Counted from the stretch's first letter, positions 49,583-60,272 are shown. The stretch: DNA of 64,000 nucleotides from Sphingobacterium alkalisoli (GCF_005049105.1 NZ_SUKA01000003.1:558001-622000); one strand, 5' to 3'. The notes: a model not told the origin generated them from the sequence alone. Numbers and translations: made by a program.

Positions 49583-50596
49583 ATGAAGAATATTTTTTTA
49601 TACCTACCGACTATCTGTATCTGTGCGCAGACTTTAGATTCGATTGACTTGGACAGCATCGGAAATCAACTGGTACAATTGGAACTGAAAAACGCTGAAA
49701 GTAATAGCATCGCAAACAATAATCGCTACGTTACCAAATCTTCCACCGGATGGATAACGGATTTTAATGATGATGGTTTTCCGGATGCGCTCTTCCGGTT
49801 TGAAGATATTGGCATAGAGTCTGGCGAAAATAATTACGAATACCGAATGGTGTTGCTTGATGGTAAACAGCATATTATCGATCAGCACATCATTTTTGGT
49901 GGAAGCCTCTTTTCATACGGCAATCTGGAAATCGATCAGGTACGTAACGGTATAGTGTACGCCCTCTGCCGGGAAAAACCTTCACCAGATGCGGAGTACT
50001 CCGATCAGGAAGAACCAAAAAGTATTGAATTGGCATTTTCATTGCACGACGGAAAGGTAAAAGAGAAAAACTACAAAAGATGTCCGCTTGCCACGATGAA
50101 AAAGCAGATTTTTAAAAAGGATAGTCCGCTCCAAATTGAAGCTTCTCTTCAGATGGATAATCAGTATAACGAAGAATATTATGAACGCGTAACGTATCAG
50201 GGTGATACTTGCAACGCGTATTTAAGCGGCTGTGAGGATGTAGTGCTTTCTTTTGGCTGGGCTATTCCTTTTAACCCTACTCATCACGCTAACCCCACGA
50301 TCATCAAACAGCTTTTACTACGGAAGCTCTTTTTTCTGAAAGAACACAGCCTGTTCAAAACACTTGTGCAGCATAATCTCGAACAACTTGAAGCACTGAA
50401 TGCCACGCTTATCCAACCTAATCACTATGGCAATACGACAATACAGATTCGACAACTGGATGGCTGGCAAAGTTCATTATATTTTGCGGGAAATGAAGCC
50501 CAAGGTAGTTATTTGACTATTCTTTTTAGAAAACCAGTTAATCTTGAAGTGATGGATTTCTGGGACAGCATGGAAAGTAAAGTTCGTTTAAATTAA
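49583..50596 (+). CDS. Protein of unknown function, possibly exported
   Basis: A 337-residue protein taking the ATG at 49583 (MKNIFLYLPTICICAQTLDS, a short signal-like start). A DFNDDGFPDALFRFEDIG segment (about 63-80) is an EF-hand-like or FG-GAP-like Asp-rich loop that might bind calcium. The C-terminal half contains RQLDGWQSSLYFAGNEAQGS. It is 6 bp from the next gene and should be co-transcribed with it. Not recognised. Confidence 0.65.
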   Translation: MKNIFLYLPTICICAQTLDSIDLDSIGNQLVQLELKNAESNSIANNNRYVTKSSTGWITDFNDDGFPDALFRFEDIGIESGENNYEYRMVLLDGKQHIIDQHIIFGGSLFSYGNLEIDQVRNGIVYALCREKPSPDAEYSDQEEPKSIELAFSLHDGKVKEKNYKRCPLATMKKQIFKKDSPLQIEASLQMDNQYNEEYYERVTYQGDTCNAYLSGCEDVVLSFGWAIPFNPTHHANPTIIKQLLLRKLFFLKEHSLFKTLVQHNLEQLEALNATLIQPNHYGNTTIQIRQLDGWQSSLYFAGNEAQGSYLTILFRKPVNLEVMDFWDSMESKVRLN

Positions 50597-50602
50597 TAAG
50601 TT

Positions 50603-51574
50603 ATGATTAAGAATTACCTGATTTCATCACTGTTTTTGCTTCTCTATTCGACTGCATTTGGACAGGTGGTGCAGTTTGATTATAACAAAAGATTGACCTA
50701 TGCAAGTACAATCAATACGGACACCATCGCCGTTTTTTACCGTAGTGATGGTGGTGCGCCACTGATCACTTCTCAGTATACGAAAGGATTCGGCAAAGAT
50801 TACCATTCATCCATTCAATGGCTATACAACTATAAAGGAAAAACGTATGCACTAGACGGCGAAGTCCTTAATCAGAGGTATATCGCATCGAACGGATTTA
50901 AGGAGAAAGATCCAGATGGACCTCCTAATTATTTTGAGTTAGCAGAAAATCTGTGGAGTGTGGGCGATTATACAGACTGTAGATTATATGTGCATCGGAA
51001 CGAAGATAACTCTCAGATGCGTCTTTTTGCGTACAATCGTCAGGATGCTTACGACTATACCAACATTTGCAATGCGCTGTTACATACGTATGGAATCCCA
51101 CCTGTACAGCTGGAAAAAGGATGGGTAATCGTGACGGGAGATCTGTATCTCAACGAAGAGAAAAATTATCCCTTATTAGGGACTTTATTGCCAGATGATG
51201 CAAGCTTTCGCCAGTCTATTATCATTAATCAAAGGGAGATCGACTTGGATCTTGGGGGTACTACGGAACAGCGAGTGGACTTTATGAATACAATGCCTTA
51301 TCCGAGTTACACCGAGTTCATCGGATGGCATCATCAACTGGACGAAGTAACGACTGAGTATGCGGAAACTTTTTTCGGTCGAATGGGGCGCTATTTTAAT
51401 TTGTTTGGACGCTATGATATCAAGGGGTTTCAGGCGTATTACCTAGGGGAAGCTGATTTTTTACGAAGGCATTATACAGAGCACAGGCAGCTCACGGTGG
51501 ATCAAGCTGAACTGCTTTACAAAGAAATCATGGCGCACCAAACGGAGAATTTGGAGGAGAACCTGGTTCGTTAG
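50603..51574 (+). CDS. Exported protein of unknown function
   Basis: A 323-residue protein with signal peptide (MIKNYLISSLFLLLYSTAFG). The mature part is rich in Tyr, Asp and Asn (GFGKDYHSSIQWLYNYKGKT, DYTDCRLYVHRNED). I see no catalytic motif. Second gene of a two-gene unit with the one at 49583; element copy L follows its stop. Not recognised. Confidence 0.65.
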   Translation: MIKNYLISSLFLLLYSTAFGQVVQFDYNKRLTYASTINTDTIAVFYRSDGGAPLITSQYTKGFGKDYHSSIQWLYNYKGKTYALDGEVLNQRYIASNGFKEKDPDGPPNYFELAENLWSVGDYTDCRLYVHRNEDNSQMRLFAYNRQDAYDYTNICNALLHTYGIPPVQLEKGWVIVTGDLYLNEEKNYPLLGTLLPDDASFRQSIIINQREIDLDLGGTTEQRVDFMNTMPYPSYTEFIGWHHQLDEVTTEYAETFFGRMGRYFNLFGRYDIKGFQAYYLGEADFLRRHYTEHRQLTVDQAELLYKEIMAHQTENLEENLVR

Positions 51575-51608
51575 TTAACATTCGTTGCAGAGCGTTTGAT
51601 AATTATAG

Positions 51609-51678
51609 AATTCATAATTTAGGTTGATAATAGGTTATTTAGAGAATCCTGAAGCGCGGAGCTTCAGGATTCTTTTTT
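51609..51678 (+). repeat. Dispersed element, copy L (3' half)
   Basis: AATTCATAATTTAGGTTGAT followed by AATAGGTTATTTAGAGAAT, then CCTGAAGCGCGGAGCTTCAGG as a very stable stem and a T-run. It lies between convergent gene ends. Confidence 0.8.
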
Positions 51679-51706
51679 GTCATGAAAAAGATATGACGTC
51701 CGCGTT

Positions 51707-52567
51707 TTAATTGTTTTTATAGGTAGTGCGGGTCTTGCTCCAAAGCGCGGGATTATCGGTCTGGATGATTGTTACATAAGGATATTTCTTTAGAAACGAT
51801 TGGTACACAGCGCTTCCTTTTTCCGCTGCTTGTTTATCCATTTCGCCGAGACTGTTGATCCACAAATATACTCCTTGACTCCTAAGCGCTGCTAATTGCT
51901 CAACCGCATCGAAGGATTCATCAATATGTATAATATGTGTACGCTTTGACTGTAGGATCTCACTGATATCTTTCATACTTCGCGCTCGTGGAAAGAGGGT
52001 AATTTTTGGATTAAGCCTGTAAACCTGCTCCATTTCCTGATGATCGTAAAGAAAAAACAGGACCTCGTCTTCCATCCCTTCATTAGCGATCAGCTCGTAG
52101 GTTTGGGCGATATACTCTTTCCTCTCCTCTTTAAAGTCGATATCTAGGATAATTTTACCTTTACATAAGCCCAGCGCCTCTTGCAAGGTGGGTATATGAT
52201 ATTTGGAAGCTATACCCTGTGGCGTTTCTCGAAGTTGCAGCTGTTGAATTTCTGCATAGGTAAGCTCACTAACTTTTCCTTTACCGGTTGTGGTGCGATC
52301 TACGGTCTTATCGTGCATTAATATAAGCACCCCATCTTTGGTACTACGGACATCGAGCTCTACGATGGTAATGCCCAAGGAGATGGCTTCCTGAATTGCG
52401 GGAACCGAATTTTCCGGAAATTGTTGATGGGAGCCCCGATGTGCCGCAAAATGAAGATTCTTCTGCTCCAGCTTCGCCAACAAACGGGTAGACTGCGCGT
52501 ACACAGTAGTATACATAAGTCCGGATATGATCCAGATCAGACGGATATAGCTAAAAAAAGTTGTCAT
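51707..52567 (-). CDS. Glycerophosphodiester phosphodiesterase
   Basis: A 286-residue exported GDPD. Signal peptide ends near TTVYAQ. Catalytic motifs are AAHRGSHQQFPENSVPAI (about 36-53, with HRG and the PENS metal region), VELDVRSTKDGVLILMHD (ELD and HD) and KIILDIDFKEE. It should hydrolyse glycerophosphodiesters to glycerol-3-phosphate plus an alcohol in the periplasm. It is last gene of the sigma-to-phosphodiesterase operon, 3 bp after the phosphatase. Complete. Confidence 0.9.
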   Translation of the reverse strand: MTTFFSYIRLIWIISGLMYTTVYAQSTRLLAKLEQKNLHFAAHRGSHQQFPENSVPAIQEAISLGITIVELDVRSTKDGVLILMHDKTVDRTTTGKGKVSELTYAEIQQLQLRETPQGIASKYHIPTLQEALGLCKGKIILDIDFKEERKEYIAQTYELIANEGMEDEVLFFLYDHQEMEQVYRLNPKITLFPRARSMKDISEILQSKRTHIIHIDESFDAVEQLAALRSQGVYLWINSLGEMDKQAAEKGSAVYQSFLKKYPYVTIIQTDNPALWSKTRTTYKNN

Positions 52568-52570
52568 ATT

Positions 52571-53767
52571 TTATTTCTTCGACAGTTCAAATGAATCGAA
52601 CAATTGACCATTCAGCTTGTAGCTTGAAAAATATAGCTTGCTATCCGTAACCCGGATCACTTGGTAGAGCTGTGTGCGGGAGGTGGAGACTTCCATCCAG
52701 CGCTCTGAATCAGACTCGTACATCTTTGGCCCTGCTACAGAAAGAAGGTAAACGGGACGCTCTTTTCCGCCAGTGCCACGTGCGTAGGTATGATCGTGTC
52801 CTTGCAGGACGATATCAACACCATATTTTTCAAAAATTGGCTTGAAATGTTCCCGCAATATGGTATTATCACGATCCTTTGAAGTGGAATAGACCGGGTG
52901 GTGCATCACGACAATATTCCATTTGGATTTAGACGAGGCGAGCACGTCTTCCAGCCATTTTTCTTGTGTTTTGGCGGCAACGGAATCCAACATAATCAAT
53001 TGTGAATTCAACGAGATCATCCGTAAATCCTGGTAATCTATGTAATACACCGCATCCTGCATGCCTACTGGTCCATTTTTCGGAAACTGAAACTGTGTTT
53101 TCCAGTGCGGATCTAGCACCAATTGCTCCAACGAATCTCGACGATATTCGTGGTTTCCGGGTGTTGCTATAGCGGGTATCATCTGATGGATAAAGCCAGA
53201 TCCTTCATACCACTCTCCCCACTCACTATCGGTATTTGACCGATTGATCAAATCACCGGCATGTACGATAAATCGGGCATTGGGTTCATGCTGAAATGCT
53301 TTCCGAATAGAACGAGACCAACGGGAACGGATATCATTCTGGGCATCGCCTAAGTAGATAAAAGAAAAGTCGCCTGAAGGATCGGCCGTGCGGAATTGAT
53401 TCCAAGCACTCCACAGTTCACCATCTCCCACACGATACGTATACAGGGTTCCGGGCTTCAAACCCTTGAAAGTTACGTGTCCATAGGTATCTGCATCTCC
53501 ACCTTCTCGTTTTAGATAGCTGGGCGTCCCCAACACGGTTTGAGCTGCTTCCTCCAAATCGGGACTGCTTTGCTCTTCTACAAGCTGTCCGATGATTTTC
53601 TTCGAAGCACTATTGACGCGCCAAGTTACGGATTGCGTGGTCGATGGATCATTAGACCAGGTTAACATCATGCGATCAGGAAATGTACGTGGATCGTTAG
53701 TCTGCGCTGTGCTGACTAATGCCGCACAACACAAACTCAAAGTTAGAAACAGATTGTTTACTTTCAT
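52571..53767 (-). CDS. Purple acid phosphatase / metallophosphoesterase
   Basis: A 398-residue exported enzyme taking the ATG at 53767; the longer frame overlaps the SusD stop. After the signal peptide (about 22 residues) comes a fibronectin-like N-terminal domain of purple acid phosphatases (MLTWSNDPSTTQSVTWRVNS). The metallophosphoesterase domain follows, with GDAQND, HAGDLINR, PGNHEYR, VMHHPVYS and LQGHDHTYAR, i.e. all five metal-ligand blocks. It should remove phosphate from phosphomonoesters. The gene sits 20 bp after SusD and 3 bp before GDPD. Confidence 0.9.
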   Translation of the reverse strand: MKVNNLFLTLSLCCAALVSTAQTNDPRTFPDRMMLTWSNDPSTTQSVTWRVNSASKKIIGQLVEEQSSPDLEEAAQTVLGTPSYLKREGGDADTYGHVTFKGLKPGTLYTYRVGDGELWSAWNQFRTADPSGDFSFIYLGDAQNDIRSRWSRSIRKAFQHEPNARFIVHAGDLINRSNTDSEWGEWYEGSGFIHQMIPAIATPGNHEYRRDSLEQLVLDPHWKTQFQFPKNGPVGMQDAVYYIDYQDLRMISLNSQLIMLDSVAAKTQEKWLEDVLASSKSKWNIVVMHHPVYSTSKDRDNTILREHFKPIFEKYGVDIVLQGHDHTYARGTGGKERPVYLLSVAGPKMYESDSERWMEVSTSRTQLYQVIRVTDSKLYFSSYKLNGQLFDSFELSKK

Positions 53768-53787
53768 TTTTAGTTTATTTATATGTT

Positions 53788-55440
53788 TTACCAAGGCTTA
53801 CTTGTTCCTTGTAATAGCCACGGTTTTGACCATGCACTATTTTCGTTGTCGGCTTGGGAATACGCCGTCTTTTCTATGCGACTTAGTGCCTCTTCTGCAT
53901 TTTTTCTATTGACACTCATCTCGTTCTGCATATAAGGTATACGTACAGGAAGCTGCGTGCGAATGGCTGCCGGCCCTGCCTTCAATTGAGGATAGCCCGT
54001 CCTTCTGTAATCAAACCAGGCTTGAGCTGCCGTAGACCAATTGGATATCCATTTTTGTTCGATAATCTGTGATTGAGTATCTTCAAAAGCTACGCCTTGT
54101 TGCTGCAGATATGTGGCATATTCACCCGCCTTCCCCCAGCTAGTTAAGGAATTGCGAACGGCTCGCTCGTAATACGTCTTTGCTGACTCAGGCAAAGACC
54201 ACCCCTTCCAAGCTGCTTCGGCCAATATAAAATCTACTTCTGAAGCAGCGAATAGGCGTGCTTTAAGCAGCGTCCCCTTTGCTTCTTTATATGTGTCGCT
54301 TAGATAGGACACATGGGGATTCATAGACGTTTGCCCTGGACTGGGATTGAGATTGTAAGCCGATGGATTCTTAGAACCACTTGGTGGCAGTCCCACATAG
54401 TCTGCATCGGTATCTACAGCGATGCCCTGCACCACATCAGGCGATACGATCCGCACACCGTTGACGATTTTATCGGTTCCGGCGGGCTCTGACGTGCGGA
54501 CCTCAATTGGAATTTCGATCTTGTTGGCCCAAACAGAAAGACGCGGATCGCCAAGCTGCTGCAGACGGTCAACCAGTGTAGCACACATCTTGATTCGACG
54601 GAAGTTACTTCCACTCGCATCAAAAATAGTATTAGAGGGCCAGGCATCTCCAGAGTTATTCCCTACGAAATCCATCACTACTTCGTCCTCCACAGACGTA
54701 ATAATTGGAAACTCGGTTGGATTGGCTAAGATATTCTCTATTCCTTGTTTGGCAAATGCACTTTCCTTTTCCGCTATACGCATGTAATAGCGCAAGGCCA
54801 ACGAGTTGGCAAAACGACGCCATTTAGACACGTCTCCGCCAAAGTAGAGATCTGCACTGGCCAAGACTTCATAGTTACCTGTCGGATTAGAAAGAATGGT
54901 ATTCGCTTGCTTCAGTTCATCAATGATTCCTTTGTAAATAATATCCTGTTGATCAAACTTTGGAAAATTATACTGTACTCCTCCCAGTTCGGCTTTCAGC
55001 GCATCGGTATAAGGCGCATCTCCCCATAGATCCGTGATCAACCCAAAAAGATACGCCCGCATAACCAGCGAAACACCGTGGTGAAAATCAAGCCCCAATT
55101 CTTCTGCCCGGCGACGCATCAATTCGTTGTCGCGTAAAAATCCGTAGTAAGCATCCCAGCTTAGGATACCCCCGGTCCATTCGTAGTCGTTGTGCGAATC
55201 AAACCAGGCATCTAATTGCGTATGCTGCACGACACCGCCCAAATCAACAAAACTCAATTCATTGTATTTACTTGCCGCCCCGGATAGCACCGTAGGCAGC
55301 AGCAGATTTGGATTAGCCTCTTCTTCATTAACACCATTTGGATTTATATTGATTTCAGTTAAATCTTTACAACTCCATAAGCTTAAACTAATTGTGAAAG
55401 CCAAGAGGTATTTTTTTATCGTATTAAAATGATTTTTCAT
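53788..55440 (-). CDS. SusD/RagB-type outer-membrane lipoprotein
   Basis: A 550-residue SusD-like protein (SusD-like_2 group). Lipobox LSLWSC with Cys24. Typical features are ININPNGVNEEEANPNLLLP TVLSG, RAYLFGLITDLWGDAPYTDA, DYVGLPPSG and the C-terminal EQKWISNWSTAAQAWFDYRR TGYP. It forms the lid on the SusC transporter and binds the substrate at the cell surface. It follows SusC by 15 bp. Substrate inferred from the downstream phosphatases, not from the sequence itself. Confidence 0.92.
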   Translation of the reverse strand: MKNHFNTIKKYLLAFTISLSLWSCKDLTEININPNGVNEEEANPNLLLPTVLSGAASKYNELSFVDLGGVVQHTQLDAWFDSHNDYEWTGGILSWDAYYGFLRDNELMRRRAEELGLDFHHGVSLVMRAYLFGLITDLWGDAPYTDALKAELGGVQYNFPKFDQQDIIYKGIIDELKQANTILSNPTGNYEVLASADLYFGGDVSKWRRFANSLALRYYMRIAEKESAFAKQGIENILANPTEFPIITSVEDEVVMDFVGNNSGDAWPSNTIFDASGSNFRRIKMCATLVDRLQQLGDPRLSVWANKIEIPIEVRTSEPAGTDKIVNGVRIVSPDVVQGIAVDTDADYVGLPPSGSKNPSAYNLNPSPGQTSMNPHVSYLSDTYKEAKGTLLKARLFAASEVDFILAEAAWKGWSLPESAKTYYERAVRNSLTSWGKAGEYATYLQQQGVAFEDTQSQIIEQKWISNWSTAAQAWFDYRRTGYPQLKAGPAAIRTQLPVRIPYMQNEMSVNRKNAEEALSRIEKTAYSQADNENSAWSKPWLLQGTSKPW

Positions 55441-55455
55441 CGTTATGGCTTGCTA

Positions 55456-58400
55456 TTAAAATGTGACATTAACTTTAAATCCGACGGGAATGGCCCAAGG
55501 GGTAACGTTGTAACGTTCGATCCCCTGTTTAAAACCACCCCGGGTTGCGGGATCTGGCTGGAACGCCATTTCTGGGTCGACCCCAACTTTGGCCTTTGTC
55601 CATAAAATAAGGTTGCGTGTATAAACACCCACACTGCCTCCATCAATACCTAATCGAGTCAGCCATTTTCCTGTAAGGTCATAACTGAACGACAACTCCC
55701 TTAGCTTAATAAAAGAAGCATCGAAAGTGGCGGCATTCATAAAATCCCAAGGGTAGTTGTCGGAGTAGGCGATGTACTTGGTGCCTTCGGCTCCTAGATT
55801 TTCGGTATAACCTGTAATATTACCTTGGGCATCATATTCGGCCATTACTCCGGGATTGAAGACTCCGAAATTGCCGACAGCACTTCCCACTTCGATTGGA
55901 TAGCCCCCATATTCTTCGCCGGGCCCACCAACAATGGGATAACGATTGCCCTGTACACGAACCAAATCGTTTTCTATCAAATAGTTTCGCAAGGATTCGC
56001 CGGTCAATCCGTTCGGATTTATAAGCTGATCTAAAAAGCGCTGCGTCGTGAGATTGGATTCAAAATACCGATAGGTTTGGGACATAAACTTACCGCCCAG
56101 ACGCATATCGGCCGCGATATGCATACTCCATTTCTTGTGCCGCAGTGTAGACTGTAGGCCCATGCTGAAATCGGGGTTAAAATTACCGATCTTATTTCGG
56201 CTGTTATTGATGCGGACGGCTTGCCAAGATCCGTTGCTGTCTAAAATTGGATAACCATAATAAGGAGACGATGGGTCTTCTACGGTTACCAACTCTGAAT
56301 CATAGAGGTCTCCAATCTCTTCCCCGACATAAGTGCGGGCCCCTCCACGACCATCTGTCCAGAATGTATGGAACTCGACACCTTCCGAAAGCTCGTCGAT
56401 ACGGGTGCGATTGCGGTGCCAGTTGACCCCAAGGTCCCAAGTCCAATTTTCCTTTTCAATTGGACGGCCCGATATGGCCAACTCGAGGCCTCTGCTACTC
56501 AACAAGCCGGCATTGATGTTTCTAGAACTAAAACCACTGGAGCTTGGCAGCGCCGTCGAAATGATCTGATTTTTATTATCTAACGTATAATAGGTTCCTT
56601 CAAATTTCAACCTATTTTGCCAGATCCCAATATCTGTACCCAATTCGTACGATGTTGCCTGTTCCGGCTTAAGATTTGGTAGGAGGAGTCCTGACGAGCG
56701 CGTGATACGCAATACATTTCCCCAACTTCCGGGATTGTTGAGCACATTGAATAAATTGTAGGGGGAGGTATCATTTCCGACACGTGCTATACCTCCTCGT
56801 AACTTGAACAAACTGATTGACTCAGGTAATGCAAAGATTTGATCGGCCAATAGACTTAACGATGCCGAGGGGTAAAAATAAGAACGATTAGCTGCTGGCA
56901 GGGTGCTCGACCAATCATTCCGTCCTGTTAAATCGAGATACACCATATCCCGGTAACTTAGGTTGATCAGCCCGTAAACGCTATTTACCGCACGTTCGGA
57001 AAGGCTACTCGCAAAATCCAGATTCAACGGACTGATATTGGAAAGGCTGTACAGGCCTGGTGTTGTCAATCCGGCACCATTCTTTGATACATTTTGCACG
57101 GATGTTCCCTTAGTGTACCGCAGGTTACCGCCCAATGAACCTGTTGCATGAAAATCACCTAGCTTCTTGTTGTACGTGGTAAGGAAGTCGATATTTTGCT
57201 CCATACTCATTAAGTTTACAATGCCATAGGCTCCACGAGACTCGTTGGTATAACTATATGGTATCTTGGTCTCCCGGTTTTCCCAGTAGATATCGGTCGC
57301 ATAACGTAGCATCAGGTTCCAATTCTTTTTGATGTTCCAGTCCAAACGAAGGTTTCCAAAAACGCGGTCGCGTACGAAGCTATTGTTGACCCCATGGGCT
57401 AGAAAATATGGGTTATTAAAATTGCCCTCAGACTGAGAACGTTGTTGTATCCCCTCCTGCCCTGGCATCCAGTAATCTTCTAAATCCAGTATATTGATAT
57501 GGGGAGCGACCTCATAGGCCGCTTGTAACGGGTTTGTACCTCTATTGCCCGCCGGGCGGTTATTGGAGTTGTTTCTACTCGCATCCAGTGATAATCCTAA
57601 GGAAAGATTATCTCGAATGCGCATCGTTGAATTCACATTCAGCGTATTTCTGAACAAATCGGAATTGGGTACGATGCCGCGGTTATTCATATTGGAATAG
57701 GAAAACCGATAGTCCAGCCGTTCGCTGCGGTTTGCCAGCGAAATACCGTTGGTGCTCGTTATTCCGGTTTGTACAAAGTTCTTGATATTATTTGGGTAAG
57801 ACTTTAATTCCGTTGGGATAGGGTTTCCATTTTCATCTAATGGACTATTCCATTGGATCGCCTTATACCCTTTGTCTAGTGCTGGCCCCACCATGTAGCT
57901 TGATTCTTCCTCTATTTTAAGATCGCCGGATATATCGCCCGGTTTCCAGGGCATGGTGCCGCTGGCGAATTTATTGTGCAAATCGATATAATGGTATGGA
58001 ATATCAAACACGTTATTGCTATTCACACTTATGGTCATTTTTTCGGCATTCTTACCACTTTTTGTGGTGATCAAGACCACGCCATTGCCTGCTCGGGATC
58101 CGTAAAGGGCAGCAGCACTCGGCCCTTTCAAAATAGAGATATTTTCGATATCATCTGGATTAATATTGGATATCGAATTTCCATAGTCTACCTTGTTATC
58201 ATCACCTATTTGACCAATATTGCCTAATTGATTCATAAGCGGCACGCCATCGACAACAAATAGCGGTTGATTGTCGGTACTTAGGGACGAAGCTCCTCGG
58301 ATAACCATATTTACCGATGAGCCTGTCGGACCGGTAGAGCTGATCGATACGCCAGGAACCTTACCCGCCATAGCGACCATAAAATTATCATTATTTACGC

Positions 58401-59109
58401 GACTTAGATCTTCACCTTTGATGGTGCCTACTGCATATCCTAATGAACGATCCTGACGCTTAATCCCCAAAGCGGTAACAACAACTTCACCGAGCTCGCT
58501 ATTATTTGCCTGCATGATAACAGACCGTATTCCGGTAGTATTTGCATCTACCCGTAAATTACCAAGCTCTTTGCTCCCGTAAGAAATATGGGTGATTAAA
58601 ATGGTGTATGTACCGGCAGGAACTTTGGCTTCCGCTACGCCCGCAGCATTGGTAAGTACACTTTGGTTTGTAGATAGGACTTTTACCGAGGCTCCAGCGA
58701 TAGGTTGTTGTGCTTCGTCGCTAACGCGTACGCGCAAACTAAACGATTCTTGCGCTTTGTTACGAACTAGGACTACTCCTCCATTCACTTTTTTTGATTG
58801 GATATTGGTGTTTTTTAAAATATAACTCAACACTTCATCGAAGCTTGCATTTTGAAAAACACGTTCTTTTACTGCTATATTCTCTAATTTCAACGCCTGC
58901 TTGTCATACCCTATCCCCTGTCCGGTATGTTGCGATAGGGATAAAAGGGCTTGAGAAGCGTTGCCTTCTTTTAAGTGGATATTTATTTTATCCAATACTT
59001 CTTGCTTGCTACGGATTGGCACGCCTGTAGCAGTAGCCTCTGACACGGATACAATCGAACAGAAAGCTAGTGCAGCTGCCAATTTGCTGAGCTTAATAAT
59101 TTTATACAT
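55456..59109 (-). CDS. SusC/RagA-type TonB-dependent receptor with STN domain
   Basis: A 1217-residue outer-membrane receptor. Order: signal peptide (1-28), STN secretin/TonB domain (about 45-115, DKQALKLENIAVKERVFQNA), carboxypeptidase-regulatory-like domain (about 123-200), SusC signature and plug (LGEVVVTALGIKRQDRSLGY, NPDDIENISILKGPSAAALY GSRAGNGVVLITTK) and the beta-barrel to the C-terminus. The STN domain is the part that signals to FecR, and the sigma/FecR pair lies directly upstream, so expression should respond to substrate at the cell surface. Complete. Confidence 0.95.
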   Translation of the reverse strand: MYKIIKLSKLAAALAFCSIVSVSEATATGVPIRSKQEVLDKINIHLKEGNASQALLSLSQHTGQGIGYDKQALKLENIAVKERVFQNASFDEVLSYILKNTNIQSKKVNGGVVLVRNKAQESFSLRVRVSDEAQQPIAGASVKVLSTNQSVLTNAAGVAEAKVPAGTYTILITHISYGSKELGNLRVDANTTGIRSVIMQANNSELGEVVVTALGIKRQDRSLGYAVGTIKGEDLSRVNNDNFMVAMAGKVPGVSISSTGPTGSSVNMVIRGASSLSTDNQPLFVVDGVPLMNQLGNIGQIGDDNKVDYGNSISNINPDDIENISILKGPSAAALYGSRAGNGVVLITTKSGKNAEKMTISVNSNNVFDIPYHYIDLHNKFASGTMPWKPGDISGDLKIEEESSYMVGPALDKGYKAIQWNSPLDENGNPIPTELKSYPNNIKNFVQTGITSTNGISLANRSERLDYRFSYSNMNNRGIVPNSDLFRNTLNVNSTMRIRDNLSLGLSLDASRNNSNNRPAGNRGTNPLQAAYEVAPHINILDLEDYWMPGQEGIQQRSQSEGNFNNPYFLAHGVNNSFVRDRVFGNLRLDWNIKKNWNLMLRYATDIYWENRETKIPYSYTNESRGAYGIVNLMSMEQNIDFLTTYNKKLGDFHATGSLGGNLRYTKGTSVQNVSKNGAGLTTPGLYSLSNISPLNLDFASSLSERAVNSVYGLINLSYRDMVYLDLTGRNDWSSTLPAANRSYFYPSASLSLLADQIFALPESISLFKLRGGIARVGNDTSPYNLFNVLNNPGSWGNVLRITRSSGLLLPNLKPEQATSYELGTDIGIWQNRLKFEGTYYTLDNKNQIISTALPSSSGFSSRNINAGLLSSRGLELAISGRPIEKENWTWDLGVNWHRNRTRIDELSEGVEFHTFWTDGRGGARTYVGEEIGDLYDSELVTVEDPSSPYYGYPILDSNGSWQAVRINNSRNKIGNFNPDFSMGLQSTLRHKKWSMHIAADMRLGGKFMSQTYRYFESNLTTQRFLDQLINPNGLTGESLRNYLIENDLVRVQGNRYPIVGGPGEEYGGYPIEVGSAVGNFGVFNPGVMAEYDAQGNITGYTENLGAEGTKYIAYSDNYPWDFMNAATFDASFIKLRELSFSYDLTGKWLTRLGIDGGSVGVYTRNLILWTKAKVGVDPEMAFQPDPATRGGFKQGIERYNVTPWAIPVGFKVNVTF

Positions 59110-59228
59110 ATTTGTGTAAATGTTTTATTTAAACATGACTTTTAAGGGTGCTCACTGGTCGATTTAGCGGTTTGCCAGATGAGCACTTTTCAGTTGAGAA
59201 ACTCCCCTCGTTTTTCAACATTTAGCGC

Positions 59229-60206
59229 TTATTTGTAAAGTATTATTTCATTTCTTTCCCTCCTAAAATTAATTTGATGAATGTTACATATCATATGAAG
59301 AAGCTGATCGATCGACTGCACGTGTGGCATCAGCACTGAATAGCTAAAAGTGTCGGTATCGATATTATCGGTGCGCAAGGTTAAGCCGTAGCGGTTGTAA
59401 ATAAGTTCGCAAAGTTCTTCAAAAGTTGCACCATTCAGCAAAATGCCCCCGCGGATCCAAATATTTGCATAGGTAGGGTCGCTGTCAAACAGCTTATAGC
59501 GAGCGCTTTCCTTATCGTATCGCACGCTTTTCCCGGCGGTAAGAATATAAAGCGACTCTTCTTGCCTGTTGCCTACACTGACCTTCCCCGTCTTGACATC
59601 AACAGTGATGTATTTTGATTTTTCCGAATTATTGACATTAAACGAGGTGCCTAATACACGTATGGATAATGTGCCGGTCTCGATTGAAAACGGATGCACG
59701 GTATCTCGTTGTACGCTAAAAAAGGCTTCGCCTTTATCTAAATAAATTTTCCTATTCTCGTGGTAATGGTGTTCATCAAATCGAACCTGCGCATTGCCAC
59801 TAAGAAAAATTGATGAACTATCGGGCAGTCTTAACTCGCGCGTCTCGCCGGGATGGGTCGATATTTGTGTTAATGAGATAGATTCAACAGCGTTACTGCG
59901 AAATAAGGCTTGTGGATTTTGATAGAAAAATAGCAGCCCAAATACACCTAACAATATAACGGATGCTACGGCAGACAGCCAACGTAACCGAATCACGCCG
60001 ACTTGTTTTCTAGTTTCTTGAATAGATGGAGGAAATCTGGAGAATATTGCTTGTTTTACCCGGGCTTTATGCTCTTCATTTTTAAAGGGAGCAATTTCGT
60101 CTTTCGAAACTGCGTCATACCAGCCATCCACATTCTTGTTTTCCTCTTTGGGTAATTTACCATCAAGGTAACGTTGTATTATACTTTTAAACTTTTCTAA
60201 ATCCAC
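59229..60206 (-). CDS. FecR-type anti-sigma factor
   Basis: A 325-residue inner-membrane anti-sigma factor. An N-terminal cytoplasmic part (1-72) is followed by one transmembrane segment (about 77-95, AVASVILLGVFGLLFFY), then the FecR domain (HPGETRELRLPDSSSIFLSG NAQVRFDEHHY, GTSFNVNN) and a C-terminal DUF4974 domain (NGATFEELCELIYNRYGLTL). It holds the ECF sigma factor until SusC signals. It lies between sigma and SusC in the usual order. Confidence 0.93.
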   Translation of the reverse strand: MDLEKFKSIIQRYLDGKLPKEENKNVDGWYDAVSKDEIAPFKNEEHKARVKQAIFSRFPPSIQETRKQVGVIRLRWLSAVASVILLGVFGLLFFYQNPQALFRSNAVESISLTQISTHPGETRELRLPDSSSIFLSGNAQVRFDEHHYHENRKIYLDKGEAFFSVQRDTVHPFSIETGTLSIRVLGTSFNVNNSEKSKYITVDVKTGKVSVGNRQEESLYILTAGKSVRYDKESARYKLFDSDPTYANIWIRGGILLNGATFEELCELIYNRYGLTLRTDNIDTDTFSYSVLMPHVQSIDQLLHMICNIHQINFRRERNEIILYK

Positions 60207-60272
60207 CTGTGTGTTGTTATTTTACTTTACTACAGGTGAAAGCCATTAAAGTACTTTAATTAAAAATGTCTT